Shown in pieces: positions 36,473 through 45,296 of a DNA stretch of 64,000 nt. A program made the translations under genes and the position numbers. The DNA lies in the NCBI GenBank assembly GCA_015272215.1, contig JACYMD010000112.1:1-64000 (forward strand), given 5' to 3'. Position 1 is the stretch's first letter, and the number at the start of each line of letters is the position of its first letter. The notes under the pieces are model-generated. The model was not told where the DNA came from, made no database searches, and worked only from the letters and a program-made list of their open reading frames with translations. This DNA is from Rivularia sp. T60_A2020_040 (GTDB taxonomy: Bacteria > Cyanobacteriota > Cyanobacteriia > Cyanobacteriales > Nostocaceae).

Positions 36473-36793
36473 ATGCAATCTCCTGTTACTATTCCAGATA
36501 CGATTATTTTCGGTTTTCAAGCTTTATCCGAACCATTGCGGATAAAAGTATTGCAATTGCTGCGAAATCGTGAAATCTGTGTTTGTGATTTGTGCGATAT
36601 TTTAAACGTCAGCCAATCAAAGCTGTCTTTTCATCTCAAAACCCTTAAAGACGCGAATTTAGTTTGCGCTCGTCAAGAAGGACGTTGGATTTACTATAGC
36701 CTTAATCAACCTCAATTTGGATTACTACAGCAATATTTAGCAGAATACAGCCAATGTGGTGTAATAATCTCTGCACCTTCTTGCGAAGACTAG
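36473..36793 (+). CDS. ArsR/SmtB family metalloregulator
   Basis: 106 residues from the ATG at 36473 (a TTG sits just before). Winged helix with LSEPLRIKVLQLL and the recognition helix SQSKLSFHLKTLKDANLV. The metalloid-binding motif is EICVCDLC with Cys36, Cys38 and Cys41, the As(III)/Sb(III) site type 1 of ArsR, and more Cys at the C-terminus (CGVIISAPSC). It should repress a nearby operon and release on metalloid binding, but no arsenic resistance gene is in the window; its target may be its own gene or elsewhere. Confidence 0.88.
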   Translation: MQSPVTIPDTIIFGFQALSEPLRIKVLQLLRNREICVCDLCDILNVSQSKLSFHLKTLKDANLVCARQEGRWIYYSLNQPQFGLLQQYLAEYSQCGVIISAPSCED

Positions 36794-36870
36794 CTGTAGT
36801 TGTAATGCAGGGATTTCAATTTTGATGTGTTGAAACTCGCTGATAAATAAATTATTATTTCTTCATAAAT

Positions 36871-36925
36871 TTTTGATTATTTTGATTATTTTGATTATTT
36901 GATTTTGATTATTTGATTATTTTTT
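36871..36925. repeat. TTTTGATTATT tandem repeat
   Basis: About six copies of an imperfect TTTTGATTAT/TTGATTAT unit between the arsR-like gene and rpsD. Confidence 0.85.
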
Positions 36926-37115
36926 TAATTAAAATTACTTTGTTTAATTGTTTCGTGATTCTCCGGGAACACTTCCGGTGAAAAGTTTGCGCTACCTAAC
37001 GTACTCTGATAGAAACCGTCCGATGCAGCAGCCTACCCATTCCCTATTCTTCGTTCCACCTCTATAATGATATGTCTGTGAGTAAAATTAAAAGGATTAG
37101 ATCGAGGAAGCGATA
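36926..37115 (+). promoter_or_regulatory. rpsD leader and promoter region
   Basis: TATAAT at 37063-37068 is a consensus -10 box 48 bp before the rpsD start; no good -35 lies 17 bp upstream. Upstream, CCGGGAACACTTCCGG is a small hairpin (about 36963-36978). The leader ends with GAGGAAG as the ribosome site. Confidence 0.5.
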
Positions 37116-37724
37116 ATGTCCCGATACAGAGGACCTAGACTAAGAATTACACGTCGCCTTGGTGAATTACCAGGATTAACTCGTAAAAGTGCTAGACGTG
37201 CTTATCCCCCCGGACAGCACGGTCAAAACCGTAAAAAGCGTTCTGAGTATGCTATTCGATTGGAAGAAAAGCAAAAGCTTAAGTTCAATTACGGTTTAAC
37301 TGAAAAACAATTGGTACGTTACGTCCGCAAAGCAAGACGAGTCACTGGTTCTACCGGACAAGTTTTGTTACAGTTGCTTGAAATGCGTTTGGATAACACT
37401 GTTTTCCGTTTGGGAATGGCTCCTACCATCCCCGCAGCGCGTCAATTGGTGAATCACGGACACGTTACCGTCAACGGTCGTGAAGTAAATATTGCTAGCT
37501 ACCAGTGTCGTCCTGGAGAAGTAATTAGCGTTAGAAATAAAGACAATTCTCGCCAGTTGGTGGAAACCAATTTGCAATATCCTGGTTTAGCAAACCTTCC
37601 CAGCCATTTGGAGTTTGATAAAAATACAATGGTTGGAAAAGTTAATGGTGTTTGCGAACGGGAATGGATTGCTTTGAGCGTTAATGAACTGTTAGTAGTT
37701 GAATACTACTCACGAAAAGCTTAA
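37116..37724 (+). CDS. rpsD: 30S ribosomal protein S4
   Basis: 202 residues, the primary 16S rRNA-binding protein of the small subunit. It begins [20 protein letters not shown] and contains [19 protein letters not shown], the S4 RNA-binding domain [33 protein letters not shown], and the C-terminal [18 protein letters not shown]. Length is the cyanobacterial/plastid norm. The start follows GAGGAAG with 5-7 bp spacing. Confidence 0.98.
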   Translation: MSRYRGPRLRITRRLGELPGLTRKSARRAYPPGQHGQNRKKRSEYAIRLEEKQKLKFNYGLTEKQLVRYVRKARRVTGSTGQVLLQLLEMRLDNTVFRLGMAPTIPAARQLVNHGHVTVNGREVNIASYQCRPGEVISVRNKDNSRQLVETNLQYPGLANLPSHLEFDKNTMVGKVNGVCEREWIALSVNELLVVEYYSRKA

Positions 37725-37734
37725 CAATTTTAGA

Positions 37735-37980
37735 TTTTGGATTTTAGATTTTAGATTTTGCATCTTAGAATCTAATCCAAAATCTGAAAAGTTAAAAGTT
37801 AGCAGTTAGTTTTGTAGAGACGTAGCAATGCTACGTCTGTACGGGAATTAGGAGTTAGAAGTTAGTAATTTGAATTGTTCTTTAAAGATTTATCAATTCT
37901 TAAAAATACCAAAAAAACCGGGTTTCTTGTCAAATCTAAGTCTCAAAAACTTGATTTTTTCTTTAGAAACCCGGTTTTTA
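37735..37980. repeat. Cluster of dispersed repeats after rpsD
   Basis: ATTTTAGATTTTGGATTTTAG-type repeat (37732-37790), a GTAGAGACGTAGCAATGC palindrome (37814-37842), STRR-like AGGAGTTAGAAGTTAG, and an inverted pair AAACCGGGTTTCT/AGAAACCCGGTTT (about 37915-37979, 65 bp) that has the size of the AGAAGTCGGG family but different arms. The last could terminate both rpsD and the convergent gene. Confidence 0.75.
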
Positions 37981-38001
37981 ATTTAGGTGTATTCTGATCA
38001 G

Positions 38002-39996
38002 TTAGCCAACGAGTTCAATATTTTTGAATTGTCCAACTGCTGTTGGATTTGCTACATCATGGTCGTTAGCGATAGTTAAGAAGTCAAATTGACCAGTGAA
38101 GAAATCGCCTACAGCAATGGAATATTGTGTGAATCCGTTGTCGGAACCAACAATATAGTCGTCTAAGTCGTCGATACCCCAGCTTTGGCTACCATCAATT
38201 TGGAAGAAATTTCCACTATCCGATTGGGAACTAATAATATTATCATTATCGAAGCCAATGCCCTGAATTTCGGCTTTACCATTACCCGCAAATTCAAATT
38301 TGAGTAAAGTATTCTCTATGATTTCATACCCAGTAATATCCAAACGTCTCCAACCGTTTTTTTCTAATTGCAATTCATTTTTGTTGCTAATAGTTGCAAT
38401 TAAGTTTGGGTTTTGACTTGCACCACCGTAGGATAAAACTTTTTCACTTTGAGTTACTCCATTGATGGAAATATTAAGGGAATCGGGAGTATTCTCTAAG
38501 TTTGAAGATGTATCAACAGTCCCATTATTAGTATCATCTCCAGATAGGGGAATTTGATTTTGTTGAGGGGTTAAAGGACTATTTTGTGGGGTAGCTGGTG
38601 TTGTCTTCGGAGGTGCATCATTTCCACCAATTACCACCAGATACCAGTCATTTTTCCCACCTGCTTGATCTTGGATGGCATTGTGAGTAATTTGACCTCC
38701 TTTAAAATCAGTGGTTGTCACAACTGCTGTTTTACCTTTGCGAACAGCTGCTACAGCCCCATCACTATCTGTGATTGGTGTCCATGAAAGTCTTTTTTGT
38801 AAATCTGGACTAATTGTTGCAATGTATCCCTCAAAACCAGCATAATCACTTACTGGTTTTCCTTCAATAGTCTGTTTGTCTCGATTGGCAATCCTAGCTC
38901 CAGCACCTCCAGCCAGAATTACGGTACCATTTTCTGTGGCTGTAATTGAATTTACATCGACTGAATTACCTTTACCATTGTTAAGACGACTTAATAAAGA
39001 TTGACCTTTAATTAAATCACCAGTTTTGAGGTCGTAACGACCGTACCAAGTCATTTTTACCGAACCGACGTTGGTAGGAGTGTTATATTTATCTGTTTCA
39101 ATCTTTCTATCCTTAGTCAGTTTCTCTGATAAATCCAAAGGATCGCGATAGAAAATTGAAAAACCAGTACCACCATTGACGTAGTATGAAGAATATAGCT
39201 GTCCATCACGTCCGATAGCTACACGCTGTCCTCGTGTATCAGCCATCAATTTTTCTTTGTAAATGTCTTTATTGTCAAAGTCATAGTTTTTCCAGAGATT
39301 ATCTCCTTTGTATGACCATGCTTGAGTAAACGCAACTTGTAAAATTTTGGTTTTTTGCTCGAATCCTGTCGCAATTACCATACCTCCATTTTGGTCGGTA
39401 ACAGCTATATCTTCAAATTGACGTTTGCTGCTGTTGGTACTCCATTCTTTGAGTTGTTGTCCTTTACCGTCGAATAGATAAGCTCTGTCTGCACCTTGGA
39501 TATCTCTGACAACACCGACTTTACCTCCATCGGAAATCGCTATCCGAGAAACATTGCTCAGAGATTTACTCCATTTGACTTTTGTCGCATCAGCATTTAA
39601 TACAGCCATTCCACCCTGATAAGCGACAGCGATATCACCATTACCATTCTTGGAAACTTCTAAATCCAGTACTTTTCCTGGTAAACGAGTTGTAGCAACG
39701 GCTTGATTAGTTCGAGAGTCGTAACGGACAATTGTTCCGTCTCCACCACCAAGGAGTTTAGTCTCTTTCCCTCCCAGGTTGGAGTTTTTTAAGGAACCTC
39801 CCACAATAACGAAATTACCATCAAGGGAAATATCCACCGCATTGGTAAAATCATCTTCTTTCCCACCCAAATAGGTAGCAGCGGAAACGTCTAAATTATT
39901 TGTGGGAGACTGAGGTAGAGGTTTATTCTGTACCGACGAGATGGAATTTTGGCTTTGAAGATTACTATTATCGAACTGGTTGATTTTAGTAGCCAT
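38002..39996 (-). CDS. Large secreted-type protein with beta-propeller-like repeats
   Basis: 664 residues with no conventional signal peptide. Residues 40-450 alternate short strands typical of propeller proteins (VDISLDGNFVIVGGS, DLEVSKNGNGDIAVAYQGG, IAISDGGKVGVVRD, IAVTDQNGGMVIATG). A Pro/Thr/Asn-rich linker (455-500) is followed by a C-terminal domain with IDGSQSWGIDDLDDYIVG and NPTAVGQFKNIELVG. This reminds one of cyanobacterial extracellular type I-secreted proteins, which lack N-terminal signals; no RTX repeats are present. No function can be given. Confidence 0.65.
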   Translation of the reverse strand: MATKINQFDNSNLQSQNSISSVQNKPLPQSPTNNLDVSAATYLGGKEDDFTNAVDISLDGNFVIVGGSLKNSNLGGKETKLLGGGDGTIVRYDSRTNQAVATTRLPGKVLDLEVSKNGNGDIAVAYQGGMAVLNADATKVKWSKSLSNVSRIAISDGGKVGVVRDIQGADRAYLFDGKGQQLKEWSTNSSKRQFEDIAVTDQNGGMVIATGFEQKTKILQVAFTQAWSYKGDNLWKNYDFDNKDIYKEKLMADTRGQRVAIGRDGQLYSSYYVNGGTGFSIFYRDPLDLSEKLTKDRKIETDKYNTPTNVGSVKMTWYGRYDLKTGDLIKGQSLLSRLNNGKGNSVDVNSITATENGTVILAGGAGARIANRDKQTIEGKPVSDYAGFEGYIATISPDLQKRLSWTPITDSDGAVAAVRKGKTAVVTTTDFKGGQITHNAIQDQAGGKNDWYLVVIGGNDAPPKTTPATPQNSPLTPQQNQIPLSGDDTNNGTVDTSSNLENTPDSLNISINGVTQSEKVLSYGGASQNPNLIATISNKNELQLEKNGWRRLDITGYEIIENTLLKFEFAGNGKAEIQGIGFDNDNIISSQSDSGNFFQIDGSQSWGIDDLDDYIVGSDNGFTQYSIAVGDFFTGQFDFLTIANDHDVANPTAVGQFKNIELVG

Positions 39997-40489
39997 TTTT
40001 CACTCCATTTAAATGAACTTTTATCGGTAGATAACTCTGAATAACTAACTCCTTGTTTTACTTTTTTTACTTTGTAACTAAGGGTATGTACGATTACCCT
40101 ACAGTGAATCAACACCGATTTGTTAGCCCTTAGTACAGTTTAAAAAGTTGCCACACCACTCCAAAAAATACGGATTTTTCCCTTGCTATTTGGAACTATT
40201 TTTGATATTTTAATAGACTTTTTTGTCGAATTTCAGTTAATTTAATAATATAGTTTCAATATTTTACAAGTACTTAAAAATACAATTAAGTATTTAAGTT
40301 TGATGATAAAAACAGAGAATTCTGTCAAATTTTGATTTAAATTTTTGATTTAAACTTTTTATTTAGTATCAGTAATATTAATGAGTTAAGAATAAAATGC
40401 AGTTATTTGCTTGATATGCATTTTTTTAACAGTTGACAGTTAATGGTTGAGGATAATTAACCACTATGCACTAACCACTAACCACTATC
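39997..40489. other. Intergenic region upstream of two divergent genes
   Basis: AT-rich with the STRR-like AACCACTATGCACTAACCACTAACCACTATC near 40460-40489. GTATGTACGATTAC at 40084-40097 fits the relaxed NtcA consensus GTAN8TAC, but such matches are expected by chance. No gene. Confidence 0.4.
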
Positions 40490-40609
40490 TAAGTAGGTAG
40501 GCGTAATTAAATATAAGATAAAACCTCACCCTGCCGTACTGCTCCCTCTCCGTATATTAGGAGAGGGATTGAGGGTGAGGTTTTATATTTAATTTGACCC
40601 ACTTACTTA
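40490..40609. mobile_element. 120-bp inverted-repeat element, GGTGAGGTTTT family, copy 1
   Basis: TAAGTAGGT...AATTAAATATAAGATAAAACC at the left matches the complement of GGTTTTATATTTAATT...ACCCACTTACTTA at the right, and CCCTCTCC/GGAGAGGG forms the tip. It splits an AACCACTAT STRR array, parts of which flank both sides. A relative with the same core (AACCTCACCCC/GGGGTGAGGTT) lies at 58786-58882. No coding capacity; a small non-autonomous element is an inference. Confidence 0.7.
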
Positions 40610-40708
40610 CTAACCACTATCTACTAACTCCTCTTTATTCCCTATCGAGTCAAGTTGAGATTTTTTCGTCACAATATAAATTAACGTGTCGAAAACCGCT
40701 AAGAATTT

Positions 40709-42088
40709 ATGATGACATCGAGTTACAATCTGCCTCCCAGCGGGAAAATGCCGATATTTCTCAGACGGATGAAGTTTGTGTTCCAACCTTTGGAATACCT
40801 GGAGGATTTTGCTCAAGCTTACGGTGATAGTTTTAGTCTTCCGACTAAAGATGGTAATAATACCGTTTATTTCAGTCAACCCGAAGCACTAGAACAGATT
40901 TTTACAGCAAATGCTAATTTTTTAAAAACTGGGGGAAACTCTATACTAAAATTTCTGGTTGGTGATAATTCTTTGATTCTACTAAATGGCGATCGCCATC
41001 AACGTCAGCGAAAGTTATTGACTCCTCCTTTTCACGGAGATAGAATGCGGACTTATGGTATGACTATCTGTGAAATCGCTGAGCGGGTAAGCGAGAAATG
41101 GGGTACTGGTAAACCTTTCAATATCCGAGAATCGATGCAGCAAATTACTTTGAGCGTAATTTTACGAGCTGTATTTGGTTTGGATGAAGGAAACCGCTTG
41201 GATGAACTTCGTCTACGAATTTCTTTGCTACTGGATTTTATTAGTTCCCCTTTGTTATCAGCTAGTTTGTTTTTTAGCTTTTTACAAAAGGATTGGGGTA
41301 GTTGGAGTCCCTGGGGTAGAGTTTTGCATTTACGCTCTTCAATTGATGATTTGATTTATGATTTGATTGAGGAACGTCGCGCCGAATCAAACCAAAATCG
41401 CGAAGATATCTTGAGTTTGATGATGTCTGCACGTTATGAAGATGGTGGAGCGATGTCAAATGAAGAATTACGCGATGAATTGATGACGCTGCTATTTGCG
41501 GGACATGAAACTACCGCTTCTGCATTGACCTGGGCTTTTTACTGGGTTGATTATTTACCCGAAGTACGAGAAAAATTACTCAAAGAATTAAATGATTTAG
41601 GTGAGAATCCGGAACCAGATTTAGTTGCGAAGTTGCCTTATTTGACAGCAGTTTGTCAAGAGACTCTCCGTATCTATCCCATTGCTATGAATGCTTTTCC
41701 GAGAATTGTAGTAAATCCGATTGAAATAGGCGGTTATAAATTACCGAAAGATACCTGGATAATTCCCGCTATTTATTTAGCACACCATCGGGAAGAAGTT
41801 TACCCGCAATCCAAGCAGTTTAAACCAGAAAGATTTTTAGAAAGACAATTTAGCTCTTACGAATTTTTTCCCTTTGGTGGTGGAAACCGTCGCTGTATTG
41901 GTTCAGCATTCGCAATGTATGAAATGAAGTTGGTATTAGCAAAAATTTTATCGCAATATGAAGTATCAAGAATTGATAAACGTCCGGTTAAACCTGTACG
42001 TCGTGGTTTGACTTTAGCGACACCCGCAAAAATGAAAATGCTTGCAACACCTGTAAAGAAGGTTGTGAAAACTCCAGTTGGAGTGTAG
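40709..42088 (+). CDS. Cytochrome P450, CYP110-like
   Basis: 459 residues. The I-helix motif AGHETT (264-269), K-helix ExxR as ETLRIYP, the PERF-type KPERFLE and the heme-binding loop FFPFGGGNRRCIG with Cys396 are all canonical. The N-terminus lacks a membrane anchor, as in soluble bacterial P450s. FSQPEALEQIFTANA and NGDRHQRQRKLLTPPFHG fit the cyanobacterial CYP110 family, whose known members hydroxylate fatty acids or terpenes. ATG codons at 40709 and 40712 are both possible starts. The C-terminal tail is Lys-rich. Confidence 0.93.
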   Translation: MMTSSYNLPPSGKMPIFLRRMKFVFQPLEYLEDFAQAYGDSFSLPTKDGNNTVYFSQPEALEQIFTANANFLKTGGNSILKFLVGDNSLILLNGDRHQRQRKLLTPPFHGDRMRTYGMTICEIAERVSEKWGTGKPFNIRESMQQITLSVILRAVFGLDEGNRLDELRLRISLLLDFISSPLLSASLFFSFLQKDWGSWSPWGRVLHLRSSIDDLIYDLIEERRAESNQNREDILSLMMSARYEDGGAMSNEELRDELMTLLFAGHETTASALTWAFYWVDYLPEVREKLLKELNDLGENPEPDLVAKLPYLTAVCQETLRIYPIAMNAFPRIVVNPIEIGGYKLPKDTWIIPAIYLAHHREEVYPQSKQFKPERFLERQFSSYEFFPFGGGNRRCIGSAFAMYEMKLVLAKILSQYEVSRIDKRPVKPVRRGLTLATPAKMKMLATPVKKVVKTPVGV

Positions 42089-42150
42089 TTATAAGTTAAG
42101 GGTTAGGAGTTAGGAATTATATCAAGTGCAAATAATTAGTTATTATTGCC

Positions 42151-42189
42151 TACTCCCTACTCCCTTTATTACGTTTAAAAATTAAGATT
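42151..42189 (+). repeat. Direct repeat, left copy, before the vapBC module
   Basis: Contains ACTCCCTTTATTACGTTTAAAAATTAAGAT; its counterpart at 43041-43085 matches 29 of 30 bases over this part and has one extra heptamer (CACTCCC). The pair brackets the toxin-antitoxin genes. Confidence 0.75.
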
Positions 42190-42254
42190 GCTGTAATGCA
42201 GCGTGGAATAATTAAGGGATTGGTAGAATTGATGTTAAGCCACTGGAGGTGAAC

Positions 42255-42524
42255 ATGGAAACGATGAAGTTAAATGCACATATTAGTACAGATGGTATAT
42301 TACAAATCGAAATGCCAACTAATTTGAAAAATACTTCTGTTGAGGTAGTGGTAGTTGTACAGGCGTTATTAGAAGAAGCCGAAACACGTCATAACGCTTG
42401 GGGAAAACCTACAACCAAAAAATCAATAAGTAATGCAATTACCAGAATGCAACAGTTGCGGCAAGAAGTTGCTTTAGATAAAGCTTCCATTCGTTCCATG
42501 ATAGAAGAGGATCGAAGATTTTAA
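42255..42524 (+). CDS. Antitoxin of a VapBC-type toxin-antitoxin pair
   Basis: 89 residues. GGAGG at 42245-42249 sets the start at the ATG 42255, not the upstream GTG. The N-terminal half (METMKLNAHISTDGILQIEM ... KNTSVEVVVVVQ) is an AbrB/SpoVT-like strand-rich DNA-binding fold and the C-terminal half (SIRSMIEEDRRF) is the toxin-binding helix. It overlaps the toxin start by one base (TAATG), so the pair is translationally coupled. Both should bind and repress their own promoter. Confidence 0.8.
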   Translation: METMKLNAHISTDGILQIEMPTNLKNTSVEVVVVVQALLEEAETRHNAWGKPTTKKSISNAITRMQQLRQEVALDKASIRSMIEEDRRF

Positions 42525-42952
42525 TGCAGTTTGTTTTAGATTGTTCTGTCGCAATCAGTTGGTGTCTGGTGGATGAAAATAACGATTATGCTAATGCCAT
42601 ACTAGAAATAATGGCAGATTGTGAAGCATTTGTACCAGGAATTTGGTTTTTAGAGATTGCGAATGTTTTATTAGTGGCTGAACGACGTAATCGTATGACA
42701 ACTGAACAATCGGAAGAAGCTATTAACTTGTTACAGTCATTGTTAATCCAGGTTGATACGGTTACAGATAGAAACGCATTGGGTACAACATTGGCTTTAG
42801 GACGACAAGAAAGTTTAGCATCTTATGACGCAGCTTACTTAGAATTGGCGTTACGATTAGGACTACCATTAGCCACCATTGATACAAGATTAGCGGAAGC
42901 GGCTAGGAGATGCAGCGTGGATTTGGTTACTCCTGACGAAAAAAGGGCTTAG
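42524..42952 (+). CDS. vapC: VapC-like PIN domain toxin
   Basis: 142 residues of the PIN ribonuclease family. The acidic metal-binding residues are Asp6 (VLDCSVAISW), Glu44 (WFLEIANVLL), Asp102 (SYDAAYLELA) and Asp120 (ATIDTRLAEAA). VapC toxins cleave tRNA or rRNA when the antitoxin is lost. The gene overlaps the antitoxin by one base. The whole module is between 30-bp direct repeats. Confidence 0.9.
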   Translation: MQFVLDCSVAISWCLVDENNDYANAILEIMADCEAFVPGIWFLEIANVLLVAERRNRMTTEQSEEAINLLQSLLIQVDTVTDRNALGTTLALGRQESLASYDAAYLELALRLGLPLATIDTRLAEAARRCSVDLVTPDEKRA

Positions 42953-43040
42953 TTAAAAATAATTTTTTTCAGGAAAGTAAATCGGCACAAATAAACCCAA
43001 TTATGTAACACAATGTAAACTGGCTTAAAAAGCTTACCCT

Positions 43041-43085
43041 TACTCCCTACTCCCCACTCCCTTTATTACGGTTAAAAATTAAGAT
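43041..43085 (+). repeat. Direct repeat, right copy, after the vapBC module
   Basis: See the left copy at 42151-42189. It is followed by GATGCGTTACCCGC...TAACGCACC, another dispersed repeat, before the SBP pseudogene. Confidence 0.75.
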
Positions 43086-43144
43086 GCGTTACCCGCTCGG
43101 CAATAACGCACCTTAGAAATAAATCTAAAATCTAAAATCTAAAA

Positions 43145-44366
43145 TTAATTGACTCTTTGCCATAACCGCTTAATTTCTCTAATTTCTTTTTGATTTGCTG
43201 CTGGTAATGTTTTTACTGATGGATTAATTTGCGCTCCGGGAATATTTTGATTCCAAGGACTATTAGGAACTGATTGCAAATTAATTTTATTATTTGTCGG
43301 TCGAAAACCGTATTGTACGAATATTTTTTGTTGTTCTGGTTGAATTAGGAAATCAACAAACTTTTGCGCTGCATTTGCGGTTCCACTATCAACATTTTGA
43401 CGAACAATTGCAGCGGTGGCTACTGTTTCTACTGTGGGATTTAAGTAGTAAATTTGATAGGGTTGACCTTTATTTTTTCCAGATTGCTGCCAGCGATAAA
43501 GAGCAATACTTTCGTATACTGTTGCAACATCAGCGTCATTGGAACCGCGAGTAATAAACTCTTGCAGAAGAATATCGGTAGAACGCGGTGGTTGATAAAC
43601 TGATTTTTTAACTGTACTAAATAGTGATGAAATAGCAGGGTTATTGTAATCAATATTATTGGCATTCAATTTTGACATTGCCCATAAACTCAAGGTACCT
43701 TGACCGCTATTAGAACGAGTCGGATCTGTAATTACAAAATCGAAGCTACCCCAATTTTTTTGACCTCCTATAGTTTCCCAATTATTGGCTTTCATTGCTT
43801 GTTCTACTCGCTGCCAAGAAAAGGTATGGTTGCGGAGGACGCAAGGAATCATATTTGACATCTGGTTGAACACCAAATTCTGGGGTAAATTTCGCACCTA
43901 ATTCTACTCCCGGTACACCTGGTCTTAATCCTAATTCTGTAGCAATTTTTTGAGCTTGAGGAGTCTTTAAATATTCAATAACTTTTTGGGCAGCGGCTTT
44001 TTCATCTGCATTTACCCAAGTTGCACTAGGTAAAATTGCCCGCATATTTGATGTAAATGTAGTTTTGGGATAAATCGCCTCAAAACGAGTTTGACCAGGT
44101 TGTAAATTTGAATTGGCTTGAATTACTGATGATTCATAGACGGAACCGATAGAAGCCCAAAATGGACCGTTTTTCACCATGTCGCTAGCCAAAGCATTGG
44201 TAGATACTCCGTAACGAGTGACTTTACTTTGAATGCTCTGAATTTGAGTTTGGTATTGTTGTACCTCTGCTACTGTCAATTGTTCCAGTCTTTTCCCTGA
44301 TACGCTGGCAAATTGCGCTACCAGTGTTTGTAAGCCGGAGTTGGAGCGAGTTGGTGCTGTATGAAC
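43145..44366 (-). pseudogene. Chimeric, frameshifted periplasmic substrate-binding-protein remnant
   Basis: Minus strand. The first piece (44366 to about 43820) reads TAPTRSNSGLQTLVAQFASV ... YPKTTFTSNMRAILPSATW ... LGLRPGVPGVELGAKFTPEFG and up to YDSLRPPQP. Then a different frame takes over at TFSWQRVEQAMKANNWET and runs to the end (VITDPTRSNSGQ, LLQEFITRGSNDADVATVYE, FVQYGFRPTN). Both pieces belong to related extracellular solute-binding proteins, so a deletion seems to have fused two neighbouring genes out of frame. The 5' end is truncated at a TAA (44367-44369), with no signal peptide. Not functional as read. Confidence 0.8.
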
Positions 44367-44743
44367 TTAGTTAATCGGTAATTGCGGACTAGTAGAATCA
44401 ATTTCTTTATGGTTTTTTGCTGTTACTTGGGAATTGGGAATAGCTATATAACCGAGATTAAATATGCTGTAGTTGTAAGGACTAATAAAACCGGCTTCCA
44501 TGCACCTGACTACTGTTAACTGTTAACTGATTACTTGAGACGCTTGAATAAATTAATTTGAAAGAAGATTTAAAATAATATAGATTTTGATTTTTGCAAA
44601 TATTATAGATAATTTTTTGTGAGGAAAGTTAAAAAAATACTTAAGTCTTTCGTAAAATTCAGCAAATGTCCTGATAAATCAATAGGAGAGATTATTAAGT
44701 TCAAATCATCTTTTCTCATACTTTTATTGGAGTGATTAAATCA
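44367..44743. other. Intergenic region between the pseudogene and the next gene
   Basis: About 375 bases. A short minus-strand frame (MEAGFISPYNYSIF..., stop at 44367) precedes the pseudogene but does not look like a signal peptide. STRR-like TGACTACTGTTAACTGTTAACTGATTACT is near 44506-44534. No gene is supported. Confidence 0.45.
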
Positions 44744-45223
44744 ATGAGAATTGTCACTTTTTTTGATAAGGTGAATAACTTGGATTTACGGACTATTCAA
44801 AATAAGCTAATGTTTGAGTATGAATGGAGTGCCGAAAAAACCCAAGCAGTAATTAATCACTACAAATTGTTCTTGTATCTCAAGTCAATTTATCCGGCTG
44901 CGGGATTAGTTCCTACTCAAGAAATTGATGCAGTTTGGCACGCTCATATGGAAGTTAATCTACTCAAGTATATTCAAGATTGTGATTATTTATTTGGTTA
45001 TCTCTTAAATCATTGTTCTGCGGTTGATAAGGAAACAAATCCAGAAATACATCAAACTCACAAACAAGCTTTTAACACTACTAAAGCTTTGTTTGAAAAT
45101 ACATTCGGAGTAGGAGTTTTGGAAAACACATCAATTCATGCTGCGGCTTGCGCTGATTTACCCATTAATACAAACCCTGCCGCTTGTGCTGATTTACCGA
45201 TTATTCCAATTGGTAATTGGTAA
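44744..45223 (+). CDS. Glycine-rich-domain-like (GRDP-like) protein of unknown function
   Basis: 159 residues from the ATG at 44744 (a GTG 12 bp upstream is possible). The core YPAAGLVPTQEIDAVWHAHM ... LKYIQDCDYLFGYLLNH fits a family with a conserved D-x-V-W-H-x-H motif, often annotated as glycine-rich domain-containing protein-like. The C-terminus holds an internal repeat (AACADLPIN, AACADLPII), and its last residues and stop (PIGNW then TAA) come from an STRR array (45213-45268). The function is unknown. Confidence 0.55.
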   Translation: MRIVTFFDKVNNLDLRTIQNKLMFEYEWSAEKTQAVINHYKLFLYLKSIYPAAGLVPTQEIDAVWHAHMEVNLLKYIQDCDYLFGYLLNHCSAVDKETNPEIHQTHKQAFNTTKALFENTFGVGVLENTSIHAAACADLPINTNPAACADLPIIPIGNW

Positions 45224-45268
45224 TGGGTAATTGGTAATTGGTAATTGGTAATTGGTAATGGGTAATTC
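45213..45268. repeat. Heptamer STRR array (GGTAATT)
   Basis: About eight copies of GGTAATT/GGTAATG start inside the preceding coding region and supply its last two residues and stop codon, then continue between the two convergent genes. Confidence 0.85.
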
Positions 45269-45296
45269 AATCCGTGAAATCCGTGTTCAGGAATTT

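Noticed and set aside
36473-36793. Arsenic resistance operon
   Set aside because: Only the ArsR-like regulator is present; no arsenate reductase or efflux gene is nearby.
40084-40097. NtcA-like site GTATGTACGATTAC
   Set aside because: The relaxed consensus GTAN8TAC is expected about 16 times by chance in 64 kb, and no -10 box lies at the proper distance.
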